Source: Campylorhamphus procurvoides (taxonomy: Eukaryota > Chordata > Aves > Passeriformes > Dendrocolaptidae). Taken from it: a stretch of 64,000 nt of DNA. The translations under genes and the position numbers were made by a program. The notes under the pieces are model-generated. The model was not told the origin of the DNA and ran no database searches. It saw nothing but the letters and a program-made list of their open reading frames with translations. The DNA lies in contig WBMV01003161.1 in the NCBI GenBank assembly GCA_013396655.1, positions 1,108,274 to 1,172,273 of the forward strand, in the 5' to 3' direction. Position 1 is the first letter of the stretch; every line of letters starts with the position of its first letter. Shown in pieces: positions 14,301-25,665 of this stretch.

Positions 14301-16045
14301 GAGGAGGAAACTTTAAAACCAAAAACCTGCATGCTTAGCTAAGAAAAGAGAATTTGTATTCACAGATGTTAAACTGGGAAAATCGCAATTAAAGACACAA
14401 CCCTGATACTTCTTTCTACCCAGTTTAGCTACCATTTTCCATAGGTATTGAACTGAAAACTAAATCATGAAGACACAAACAGCATGTTACAAATACATGC
14501 AAAGAAAAAAGCACGGACATGCAGCATAATTTTACAGTATCTGTCTCTTGTTCTGACTTATCAGATGAGTGAGTTCATCCTTGATATTCCAGTTTTTTTT
14601 TCTTGCTGAGTAGGATCTGAATTTGGAGAACCGCAAAATAAGCTAAAATAAATGCTATTTTATAAACAATGTCTATGGATGAAATAGAATTTCCACATTT
14701 TAATACTTCTCAAGTTCTTGGTTTCTAGCATTGCCTTGGGTGTTTCTTGAAAAGCCTCTTTCTGTTAGAAGGTCTGTCAATTTTGGAAATTCTCATTTTG
14801 GCAAAAACCTGCCTTTGGGGTGCCATATTTTTATTGCTTTTATCACCATCATAATCAACCTAATCAGGTTCTAAATCTTTTAGAAATGCCACAATTATTT
14901 GACATTTTTCAGTAGCGCTAAATATCAAAAATAGCACCTGTACTTGGCTAAGTGGAATTACCTGTTTACCACTCATGGGAGTAAAATCATTTAATAAAAT
15001 ATCATGCAAAGTACACTAAAAAAAGCCAACACAAGAGGCTAAAGATCCAGAGACCTTTTATATTTTCCAAGCATTAATTTGACATGCATAAGCTTAAGAA
15101 AATTGGTTAGAAAAAGACAAGGATAGTTTTTCAAATTAGGAAAAGAAGTTTGTGTTAAATTTTTATTGAAAGAATTAGACTTTAATGGCCAACCTGTGTA
15201 ACACACTGTAAATCAGCAGCAGGACCTGGCAACAGGAATGTACCAGCATAGGGATTTCACACCATCACCCTGCTAATTGCAGGGACCTGACTTAACCAGG
15301 GTCTTGCACTGCAGGTCAGAGCAGCACCCCTGCAAATCAGCCCTGCTTTGCAGCTGCCAGGGGCTCCTTCCTGTGAAGGGCATCTAACGAAGCACCTGAC
15401 ACTCTGTGATTCCAAATTCATTTTTCTCCCCAGTCTACAGGGTTTTTACAAGTTTTAGAAACAGAAAAACATGAGGTAAGGGGGGTTTTTGGCCCACAAT
15501 TCAAAGTTTTCCATTATTTAGGAAATTAATACACTCTTCCACATATGGTCCATATAGATATTCAAGTGAGTCCTGGAGGGAAATGACAAATGAGGAGTTT
15601 GTAAGCAGAGATGGGCATACACAGAATTGACCCAGCCTTCCAAACCTGCCTGTGCAATTTGCTTTTACTTACAAACCCAGTAACATTGCACTTAATAAGA
15701 ACTTAAGCTACAAGAAAGGCTAAGAGAAGAATCACATGATATATGAACTTCAACATGTAGTTTTAGGATAGTCAGTCCCCAAGATTTCCTCCCCATTTTT
15801 TGCAAAACAGCATTCCAAACATCTAAGCAAAAGGATGCAACTGCTGGCAGTAAACTTTCAGTTCCCTGTAAGTACTTTTCCTCTGATAAAAGGTACATTC
15901 AGCATATGTATACACTGAAAATTCTACACTGCTGTTCTTGGCATTTAATTAGAGGTAAAGGAAAATGTGCAGGACCAGAATCTTAAGCATTGGTTTAATA
16001 ACCTTTATACAGCTCATTTCTGAATGATTTTCTTCCTCTCTGGAG
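8313..16045. other. Gene-free unique sequence
   Basis: A long stretch of AT-rich sequence with no recognised gene or dated repeat. Open runs reach at most 104 codons (14008-14322, minus) and look like chance. Local features are an AAAC repeat near 12081-12097, a short GT/CA alternation near 13416-13433, and a GC-richer patch at about 15200-15420. A strong donor-like site facing the minus strand lies at 13222-13227, but its only nearby acceptor is poor. Confidence 0.55.
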
Positions 16046-16075
16046 AGGCTTCTAATGTCAAACACTGGTATTAAG
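16046..16075 (+). other. Splice-flanked 30-base segment (candidate microexon)
   Basis: The segment is preceded by a pyrimidine-rich stretch (about 16027-16041) ending in AG at 16044-16045 and followed by AAG/GTGAGT, a full-consensus 5' splice site. It is 30 bases long and open in phase 0 (R-L-L-M-S-N-T-G-I-K). I recognise no protein. Short segments with good splice sites on both sides arise by chance in long introns, so this is only a candidate. Confidence 0.12.
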
Positions 16076-16079
16076 GTGA

Positions 16080-19000
16080 GTGGTGGTTACTGAAGAGACA
16101 CAGAGAAGGCACATGACAAAATTATTAATTACAGGGAGGGAGGCAGGCAGAATATTCTTTTTCACTCCATAAATGTCCTTGCAAAACAGAATATTTAATA
16201 CTGAAGTCAAATACAGTTTCAAAAGTCAACACCCATGAAGGTCTTACTTGTGCCAATAGCATTTGGGAATTTAAGAACGCCATTTAAAAACTGTTGCAAG
16301 TGCTTAGAAGTATTATATTTTTAGAAGACATTAGAGATTCTTAAGAAGGCAAAAGGATTTAACTTTTTTAATGACAATAAAAGAAATTTGGCAACTTACT
16401 TGTATATATTTGTATTTGTTTATGCTTTTTTACTTTGTATCTTACTTGCAACCAAGTTCCTATGTTATAAAATGGGCAGAAAACAACTCCTTCATAAATC
16501 TATTCTTGCAAGTGATGTTAAATTCTTATGCAGTACCCTGTAATGATGACAATATGCAAAGTAATCAAAAGCTAAGATGAATAGTGACAATTAAAGAACA
16601 TTAAATTCCGGAACACTACCCAGGCTCAAGCCATTGAAGCCATTTTCTTCCCTGGAACCTCTTCAACATTGAACAGGCTGTTTGTGTTTATAATCCTAGT
16701 GGAATATGGGAGGGAAAAGGAATATTTAAAATAAATACATTTGCAAAAATCCTAATACTATTTACATTCCAGAACAATTGCTACAATCACGCTCACCTGC
16801 TTTAAGCCAATTCCGACAAATCAATTTCTAAGCTGAAAGACTCTCCAAGTGTTGAAAACGTTTCCTCCCTTTCCCTCTCCATCCCCTCTCCCCAGGATTA
16901 GGAAACTTTGACACACATTTCACTGGGATCTCACCTATGTACCACTATATGTAAATGTAACCTATAAAAATTAAACATCTGTGGAACTTCGCTATTTCAC
17001 AGGAAAAGCAGAACTTCAAAAGTAAATGAAATTGGGGGGGTTTTCCATCTGGAACTCTTGGTGGTTTTTTACGTTTGAAGCTATAGAACCCCTAGGTATA
17101 ATTTAACAAAGTGAGACTAACTAACAACTACTACAAACATCAAGTACAAGAGTATTTTGTTTACAAATACAAGTGCAAACTGTACACAATATCAGAGGTA
17201 AAGCCTTTTTCAGAACACCAATATATCCACATTTCTCCACTACATTTTTGCTTTATTACAGCAAAACTTATTTCCCAAAATTTGGGGATTGTTTCCTTCT
17301 CACATTTTATCACCTGTCCAGAAGAAAACATAGAATATTATATTAGAAAAAATGATTAACAAATGCACTAGACAATGCAATAATATTGTTGCTAGAATAA
17401 GCATTTCATGTTTTGCTGTTCTTCACTTGCTCTAAGGGTAAAGGAGCCTGATAAGCCCCCCCATGAATTTCAGAGAATAACAGGCATAATTGAAATTACC
17501 CTAGTTCTCAGCAGCTGGGATTCTTTTACATTTTATTGCAATATATGCCACGGAAACATGTATTTGGAAAACAGCATGACTTCTTATAAAACAGCGCTTT
17601 GCTGCTGCAGAAACTCCATCCCACTTTGCCTCCCATTTTCCCCTCTTAAGCAGTTCTGTGTCATTACACAGAGACTGGCCCAGCACGGCTACAGACAGAA
17701 ACATTAATTGCCTCCAGGCAACAAGTGTCTCCTGCCTGTTTTTGCTCAGCACACCTCAGCAGCTCTGAGGGCAGTCCTGTTCCCTTCCTGGCAGATTTGG
17801 TCGCAGAACTCACCCACCTTCAGCAACTCTCCCAGTTGCTGCATCATCCTCCACAGAGAGAGGGGAGTCCATCCATCCATCCTGAGTCCCCCACTGAGAA
17901 AGAGCCACCATTCCAAGAAAGGGAAGGTTGTGCAGGTGTGACTCACTTTTCCTACCTTGTTTGCTCAAAAGACAAAAGGACCAATCCATAATTAACAACC
18001 CAAATCCTAAAGCACAGCCTGCCAAATACCTCCGACAGTTCCTCAAGGTGTCCCGAGCTGAGGAAATCATTTCTGCTGAGCAGAAGAAATATCTCTAAAA
18101 GTAATGAAAATACAGCAGATAATTTTGGTTTGATTTTGTTTTTTGTAAGCTACAATGGCCATGATTTTTATAACTGGAGAAAAATAAAGCCCTTGTTCCT
18201 GTAAAGCTTTCAAAAAAAATGAAAGATTTCTTCGGAAAACTATTTATGTCACCTCCATTGCAAACTATAACAAATCTATCTTTTAAGCAAATTTACACTT
18301 CGAATTAAATCCTCTTAACCAAATGTAAAGCCAAATAAACTCTGAAACAACTGAGATATTAATCACACCTTTTAACATAAGTGCCAGACTCCACTGAAGC
18401 AGTGCTCTCCTCAGAGCAGTTTCATTTGCTACAGGTTCATAGGAACTATGACACTGCTTTAACTAACAAAAAAGAAAATGGAATCAAAAGAGAGCCAGAT
18501 CCCTAAAACTTGGAGCACCAAAAAAGCACCAACTTTAGCTGAGGGTTTACGAGTTCACATTGACCTCTTGTGTTGCATTTCCTCTTCCCCACCCTTCTCC
18601 AGTTGGTTTTGACCACCAATTTTCGTATTACTTTGCAATTCCTTTCCTTAGAATAGACCCGACTGTGTCTCCCCTTCCATAATTCCCAGGGGTATCAAAT
18701 CCAAATTCGTTAGCTCCTGTCACAGTTAACACATGAAATGTTTTATTCTTCTCACCAGTCAAAACACAAGCATGGAACATTGATTATTTTTTATTATTAA
18801 TCCTGAGATTAAAAATCAGTGCTCCCTGCACTACTGGAGCTCCACACCAAAAAGAGTTAAGAATTCCCTATTTCATGCAGCCAGATTCTCAAGGACAACA
18901 ATCTCTCCCTAGACTACAAAATTATTATTTACAACGTAACATTTAATACCTCACATGGAATATTTAACAAGACTCAAAAACCCACACTGAATCAAGTAAG

Positions 19001-22000
19001 AAGCATCTCCATTTTTAATTAAAAATAAACTCTCTAAAATATCCCAATGGATATCCCAGCTTCTCTCACCCGTGATCACAGAAGAGAACAAAAACCTCTA
19101 CAAATACAACACCCAGGAAGGAGCTGCCTGTTTCTCACTGCCTTTTCTGCATTACCCCAAAAATATAAAATGTTATTTTCAACATGCACATCTCCAGTTC
19201 ACACTGACAGATATCTAACCCTTCAGGGGAAAGCCTATATCACTGATACTCACTTCAAAACCAGAATTTGCTTGCCGACCCCCAAACCCACAGATTCTTG
19301 GGCATGACAAATGCAGGACCCTTGATTTGAAGTCACTCAAGACCCAAATCTTAACATGCCAGTACCAGTGAAAATTAGACACAACAGGGTTGCCACTGCT
19401 TGGATATTATTACAGAACAAAGGACAGGCTTATAAGAGATTCCTCTGGAATTATCTAGGACAATATCATACATTAATTGAATCGTTTCCCAGAAAGCTAT
19501 AATAAGCTATTGATAATTAGTCTCTAAGTACCTACATCCGTGTAAGAGTTTGTTACAAACACCAGTTACTGCAGCTTAAAAGCAAACAAGTTCTGTTCAG
19601 CTGAACTGGAGCCAAGGAGCTGCACTTTGGGCTCCCATCTATTATACTGAGCAGGCTTCGTTATGAGTTGTATCTTTGAACTAACACTCTAAACACAATT
19701 TAAGCAGGAAGCTCAAGCAGAAGGAAGCACAAAGTAATGCTAACAAATCAAACATAATTTAAACTTCCAAAATTAAAAGGAAGTGTTTCCTTCCAAAAGG
19801 AAACAGTTTATTTGCATTATGAAAAATCTGTAGTATCTTGTATTCAAGTTGTTTGCCTGATACAATCGTACTTCTTACAAACATCAGAACAGTTCCCTCT
19901 GCCAAGGAATTGCATTTATGAAAAGTGCATGTTGCAAATGCTAAAGGCCACGTTTGCCAATGAAAAAAACAATACATCCTTTAAAAGATGGTAAATAGTT
20001 TTTATTAAAGCCATTCCTGCTCTTTCCATTGTGGAAAAAGAAATCACAGTGGGAATACTGAGCTCAGCATATATTTGGCAGCTCACTGACCAGACAGGCT
20101 ATAAACAATACAAAAGGCTATTTGCAAACATTTTTTTTCCTTAAATAAAGTTTTGATTTTTCAATGATTATGGATCCAATGAAAAATGCAAGTGCAAGCT
20201 GATTCTTGCAAACAGTATTTTGTGATCCCTGCACTCTGTTTTATCCCATCCTCTCTATTAAACACATTTCTTCTGTAGCTCCCAGGACATGCCTTTAGCT
20301 TTAGACCTTCCTCCACACTCCTTAACGTCCTGTCTTGTTCCCAGTTATCCCTCTTATTTTCTACACCTTCCCATACCCTGGCTGGCTACTTTCCCACCAT
20401 GTCTATGTCTAAAAATCTTAAATCCTGAAGACTTAGCAAGTCTCCTTCACTGCCCCTTTAAAGGTATAATTATGTGAGCTCTTTTTCTGGCTTCCTGCAA
20501 CAGTATTTGAGCTCTTCCTTTGTGTGATGGCAATCATTTCTGACCTTATCACCAAGAGACAGTTTGTTGTTGAAGTAGTTGGTTTGTTGGGCTTTTTTTT
20601 CCCCAATATAAATATAAAATATGAGAGTGAGAAAAGCTTTTGTCTTTAATGACAGAGCAAAAAAAGTGGCTTGATATTTATGATGAACCTTCTGCTAACA
20701 GCTGCCAGCCAGCAGAAACAAGTGTCAGTGACCTCCATGATTTTGAATGTGGACCATTTTAGCAATCCAGTAACAGATATTAAGATGTACAAGGCTGTTC
20801 TTGGGAATTATTAAAAAAATGGAATACAGAAGAGCATGCTGTAGTATTCTGCAGCTTTGCTGTATTTGTCCCTATCACAGATTTAGGAACAAATACTTCC
20901 TTTTTAGTCAAAATTACTTTTAATGCTGAAATAGGACATGGTAAGTCAAGTACCAGCAGCATTCTGACGGATCGACTTAGGGTGTTTCATTAATTGTGTT
21001 TACCATAAGTACTACAAGACAACAGTTCTGTATATTAGAGTGATGCCTCAATCAATCAAACTTGCAAATAAAACCAACCACCTCAAATTTAATATTTTCA
21101 TACTATTTCACAATGCTCAGTCAGGCTTGATAACACTAAAAAGGGTTCACTGAAGATTGGAAAAGAAATTCAAAGTGACAGAACACAGTACTGTGCATGA
21201 CTCAGTTATAAAGGTTTAACACTGAAAAAAGTCATCCAAGTTTGCCAACAGCACACAACATAACCAGTTAAGGCCTGAATTTTTAAGATTTTGTTTTCAT
21301 TTAGCTTTCAATAATTGCATTTTGCAGGAGTGGGGAAGGAGATGAGGAGTCTTCCTCTGTCTCACGGGATGAAATAGCACATACAAATTTTTTTCTTGCG
21401 CTATCTCTTCTTGTTTTGTGCATCTGTGTTCAGGCAGACAAGGGACCCAAGCAGCACTGGCATTGAAAAGAGAAAGAACTGATAAAATAGTAAAGTCTTT
21501 ATATACTTTTCAGCCATCTGTCTCTCCATGGATGCTACACAGCAAAAGCCTAAGTTGACTTCAACTCTGACAAACATTGTGTCACAAAATAAACAATCCA
21601 CAGTACATAATTTTAACCTCTAAAGAGAAAATAAAATTTGTCTCAAAGTTGATTTTAATTTCCTTCCCATGATATCACAAACTGAAAGGTTTAAAAGCAA
21701 CTTTTTTAAAACAAACAAACAAAAAACATACTGTAAAAATGTGTATCCTACACTACTTTTGCTTATTATTTAATTATTTCAATTTCTAAAGCAGAACAGA
21801 TGAATTTATAATGAAATATTTTCATTTGCTTTACTGACAACCTAACAGGTTCAGAAAGGACAGCAGGCATGGAGCTAAGGCCAAAAAGACCTAGAATTTG
21901 TCAAGATTTTGCAAACAAGTAAATAAAGTTGCCTGTTTCTCATCTTCCTATACTCAGGCCAAGTATTTTCCATTCTGAGGAGTCAGTTTGCATCTAGAGT

Positions 22001-22049
22001 TCCACTTTCTCTTTTTAAGAGAGAGTGCCACTGACACCATAACACAACA
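16080..22049. other. Gene-free unique sequence
   Basis: Mostly AT-rich non-coding DNA. The part from 17600 to 17960 is GC-richer and carries several overlapping short open runs on both strands, as expected from fewer stop codons rather than from a gene. It also contains a small CATC tandem at about 17867-17881. A strong minus-strand donor-like site (CAG/GTGAGC) is at 16791-16796, but every acceptor-anchored frame upstream of it meets a stop. An AAAC repeat is present at 21711-21726. Confidence 0.55.
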
Positions 22050-22315
22050 AGTGCCTTGTCAAAGCAGCAAATAACTAGAAGTTCCCCTCCAACAGCCACC
22101 ATTCCCAAGCACTGCAGAGCACACGGTCTGGAGCCCGATCTCCAAGGGCCACAGCAGCAGAGAGCCTCGCAAAGCCCTGCGTTCCAAACTTCAGGAGCGT
22201 CCTGGCTTCAGCAGGGCACACACAAACGTGACCCTCTCAACACCTCCTTCTGTTGTCCTTCTGTAAAACACTACAGTTTGCCTGATGGCACCCTGCTAAC
22301 CTCTTGCTAGCAAAG
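22050..22315. other. GC-richer unclassified patch
   Basis: The patch is richer in GC than its flanks and carries several CpGs (for example near 22122, 22137, 22168, 22180 and 22198). An 84-codon run on the + strand is open across it, rich in Ser, Gln and Pro, without domains or family resemblance. It might be an old unrecognised repeat, a regulatory element or an exon remnant. Nothing in the sequence decides between these. Confidence 0.3.
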
Positions 22316-24322
22316 TTGGAATTTAGATGAATGAGATCAAGGATTTGCAATTTATTTTCAATGTCAAGGGAACTCAAAAGGGTTTTACTAACTCAGGTAC
22401 ATAGTGACCTATTATTTTGAAAGCATAAAAGAATGTCCTTTTTATAAAAATATAATTACACTGCTAAGTATTGCAATTATTAGATAAGCAGTACTTCAAC
22501 ATAAATGGCACACAAAGAAAACCCTGAAGAAACAGTGTTCATAAATGTAACCTTTTCTTACTGGTGACCATTGGAGAGCAGCCTCCTTTAGTTTGCTTGA
22601 TTTGCAGAAGCAAAAAAGATGCAACCAGACACTTCCTGTAATAAAGTGTTTCCACTAAGTATGATTACTGTTCAATTCTATTCAGAAGACAATCTTTTAA
22701 TTCCTAATAAAAGTTAATTGAAGCATCAAGCTCCACCTACAAAAAAAAATTATTCAAAGTATCTTCCATTTCAAATTGCCATAATATTGGGGGTTAGAAA
22801 CAAAGCATATGACAGCATCCATATTAAGTCTTTATGATATTAAAAGCAAACCTTTTTCCCCATGACTTCCTGCTCAAGAATCACCTGTCACACCCAATGT
22901 GATCCTTTGTATGAAATGATACACAAGTGATAACATATTTGAATTATAACAAAACCCATGCAAGATTGTTGTTCTATATTTTATTGCTTTTGATATTTCT
23001 TTAGCAATCATTGTTGCTGTCTGTCTAAACAGTTCTCTGTGCACTGACATTCACAATAATGTGTTTTCATCACAAAGTTAGACACTGTCATTAGGTTTCA
23101 CAAAGGCTATACTTTACAGTTCCTAGCCTTTTTTACACCTCACTGCATCACTGGGATGTGAATGCAACAGTTTTTACATCTGTCAACTTTAGTTATATTT
23201 ACTTGAATACAGGCATTAATAACAGATTACTGGAAATCTGGAGACAGATGATGAATCAGTTATGTTCTTATTATCCTACACTGGAATAGGACCAAGAGAG
23301 GAGGGCTTCTCACATTCTCTGTTCAGACAAAACCTACTCATCAGCCATTTTTCTGCACAGAAACATTGCTAGAGCAATTTATCTTTCAGGGACAAGGAAT
23401 TTGGGAGGAAACTCAGGACATAGATCAGATATATAAATAGTTTCTTTAAACTTATGAAGGAAGACACGATCAGGATAAATTTAGTGGCTAATTAAATTCA
23501 GTGTCCTACACAATTAAATTCTTAGTCTTATTTACTAAACATATCATTACCAATGCAACAGGAACCACACCAGCCTGTTCCAACATAGCAGTGATATATG
23601 ATATGTAACAAGCTGAATTAATCCTGCAACAATAGTTAAGAATTATTTTTCATAGCAGTGCATTAGAGAAGCTTAAGAAATACTTTTCCAAGTGCTCACA
23701 TTTCCTCATCAACAATAACACACAATTAATTGGCACAGAACTTGTCATGCCTACAGCTCACAGGCTAAATACTATAGCATATTTTTAAATAAGCAGATCA
23801 AGCGTAGCACATTTTATTTTCAAGTATTTTCACCTCTACACACTTGCTTAACACCAGACATTCCTAAATAAGCACATAAAGCAAAATTAGAACTTGAAGC
23901 ATCATTCAGAAACTCAAGACAGTTAAAAAAGCCAATGCACACTGTCCTCATTATTTTGCTTGATGATATTCGTGCTATTCTGAACACAGAGTAGATCCTG
24001 GGGTTTGCAACAAGGATGATTTTGAATCAGTGGAGTTTGGCTCATCTTTTAAAGCCATTCTACATGCAAAGGCCTACAGGCAGTTTGGAATTAAGAGTGC
24101 GTCAACAGAGCCTCAACTGTTACCACACTAAATCAAGTTTCTGTTACCATGTCACATTGTCTTCACAGACCCAGTCCGCCTTCTATCTGTAAAATTAGAA
24201 TACCACAGAAATAACTGAAGTTTTAAATCTAGAATACGATTAATTCCCTTTGCTGTGTTCAAGCATCTCTCTTCCCTGTGAGGCAGATACCTGTTTACTC
24301 CTCCTTATCTTGAAGGGGAACC

Positions 24323-24353
24323 AAAAAAAGAAAAAAGAAAAAGAAGAAAAGAA
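24323..24353 (+). repeat. A-rich purine tract
   Basis: A 31-base run of adenines interrupted by single guanines. It is a low-complexity tract, common in vertebrate introns, possibly the decayed A-tail of a retroposed copy. No retroposed body is recognisable immediately upstream. Confidence 0.8.
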
Positions 24354-24957
24354 TCTTTTGGGACATGCTGCCAAGAAGCTGAGAATCTCAAAGGCTACAT
24401 TAATCAAGGAAAATCTATGCTTTCAACACTTCACAACTTTCACTCTGAAAAAAATGTCAAGAGAATGAAAAAAGCACTCTTCCCAGCAATCTTGAAGCCT
24501 CTTAAAGCATATTTAAGAACAAAAAGTCTACACAGAATAACATTCAGAGATAAACTATTTTCCTTATGTCACATTTCACTCCAAGAAGAAAATAGTCCCT
24601 GGAAGAGTGACATGGTGGTCAACTGTCAAAATGAAATGTAATTTAGCAGTAACAATAGGCAAGGAATGTTACTCTAAGTGCTTAACAAAAGCATGAAGAC
24701 CTCCTTGAATGAAATGCTTTTAGCATAAGTTGTATCCGCAATATAATTTTAGATCTTCATCTCTGCAAAGAAAAAAGTACTGTGGGAAACTATCTTATAA
24801 ATTTTAAAATACATAAGTAAAGAAAATTATCAATTTTTCCATATACCTTTGTAAAAGGTACTAATGCTTTTTCCAAAAGTAGACCAATTGCCTAAACAGG
24901 CCTGAGCATATTCAATTCCATGAAGAAAGCAGCTGCTTTGTTTCCATTGTGCAGAAA

Positions 24958-25001
24958 CTTAAATAAATTACAATTATTAAATAAATTACAATAAATTACA
25001 A
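24958..25001 (+). repeat. Short imperfect tandem repeat
   Basis: The unit TTAAATAAATTACAA and its shorter form ATAAATTACA occur side by side three times with small indels. This is a local replication-slippage repeat with no coding content. Confidence 0.75.
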
Positions 25002-25224
25002 GCTGGGCTCTGAAAGTAGGGAAATTTGCTGATGATTATTTTATGTTAACATGCTCAATCACCTTTCTTTGGCTAAATGATAAGCACTTAAGCTTCTTAA
25101 AACACTCACGCAGCTGAAACAGCAGAAGCTGTTTATGAAGTCACTGCATCACTCGTAAAGGCCTATGGTAGAAGTTCCTCTTGCAAAATAATCAAGCTTT
25201 AAGTGGTAAAAGTGTTTTTGCAAG

Positions 25225-25665
25225 GCCTGGGGCACTTCAGTGATTTAACCCCCCATGACCCCACCCCAGCTTCATGAAGGTGTCAGAGAAAAAGCTTCAA
25301 AAGGTCAGAAAGCAATTATGAGTTTAATCCCAAGAACGTGGGAAACAAGCCTGACCTGGGGAGCCAGGCCTGGAAGTTGTGAGCAAGGTTTGGCTTCCCA
25401 AAGGTGTTGCACTCAGAGCTGGAGAAGGAAGCAGGAGTGTTTTCCCAGAACCAAAGAACTGCTTGTGTCATCCCACCATTCTCTCCTGGGGGAATTTGGG
25501 CAAACCAGCTTGTTCCCCTGAGCCAGTGGGCAAGGCACCAGCTCCAGAGCACCCCAGCTCCTGGCTGGGCTCAGCCACTCTGGAAGCCAAACAGCAACGT
25601 TCCCAAAACTCTGAGATCTCTCTTATTCTGGTCCATGCTGCTCAAACAGCCCCAAAATTAGATTT
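25225..25665. other. GC-richer unclassified patch
   Basis: The stretch is clearly richer in G and C than its surroundings, which is why overlapping open runs of 78-110 codons appear on both strands. The frames disagree, none contains a known motif, and CpGs are few, so it does not look like a promoter CpG island. It may be an old mobile element I do not recognise or simply a compositional patch. Confidence 0.35.

Larger units (their letters stand above)
22316..25224. other. Gene-free unique sequence
   Basis: Non-coding AT-rich DNA. It contains a purine tract at 24323-24353 made of A runs broken by single G, which explains the lysine-rich part of a 72-codon open run there, and a short imperfect tandem at about 24958-25001 (see separate entry). 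A phrase at 24189-24198 (ATCTGTAAAA) is MIR-like but isolated. Confidence 0.55.

Noticed and set aside
16797..16890. Minus-strand 31-codon stretch ending in TAA just before a strong CAG/GTGAGC donor
   Set aside because: The stretch has an exon-like look but the only nearby acceptor gives stops in all frames, and a stop immediately before a donor is not a usual coding arrangement.
17746..17946. 66-codon minus-strand run with an amphipathic Leu-rich part
   Set aside because: Starts and stops lack context and the region is a GC-richer patch with overlapping open runs on both strands.
24160..24230. MIR-like ATCTGTAAAATTAG phrase
   Set aside because: Isolated match without the flanking core words.
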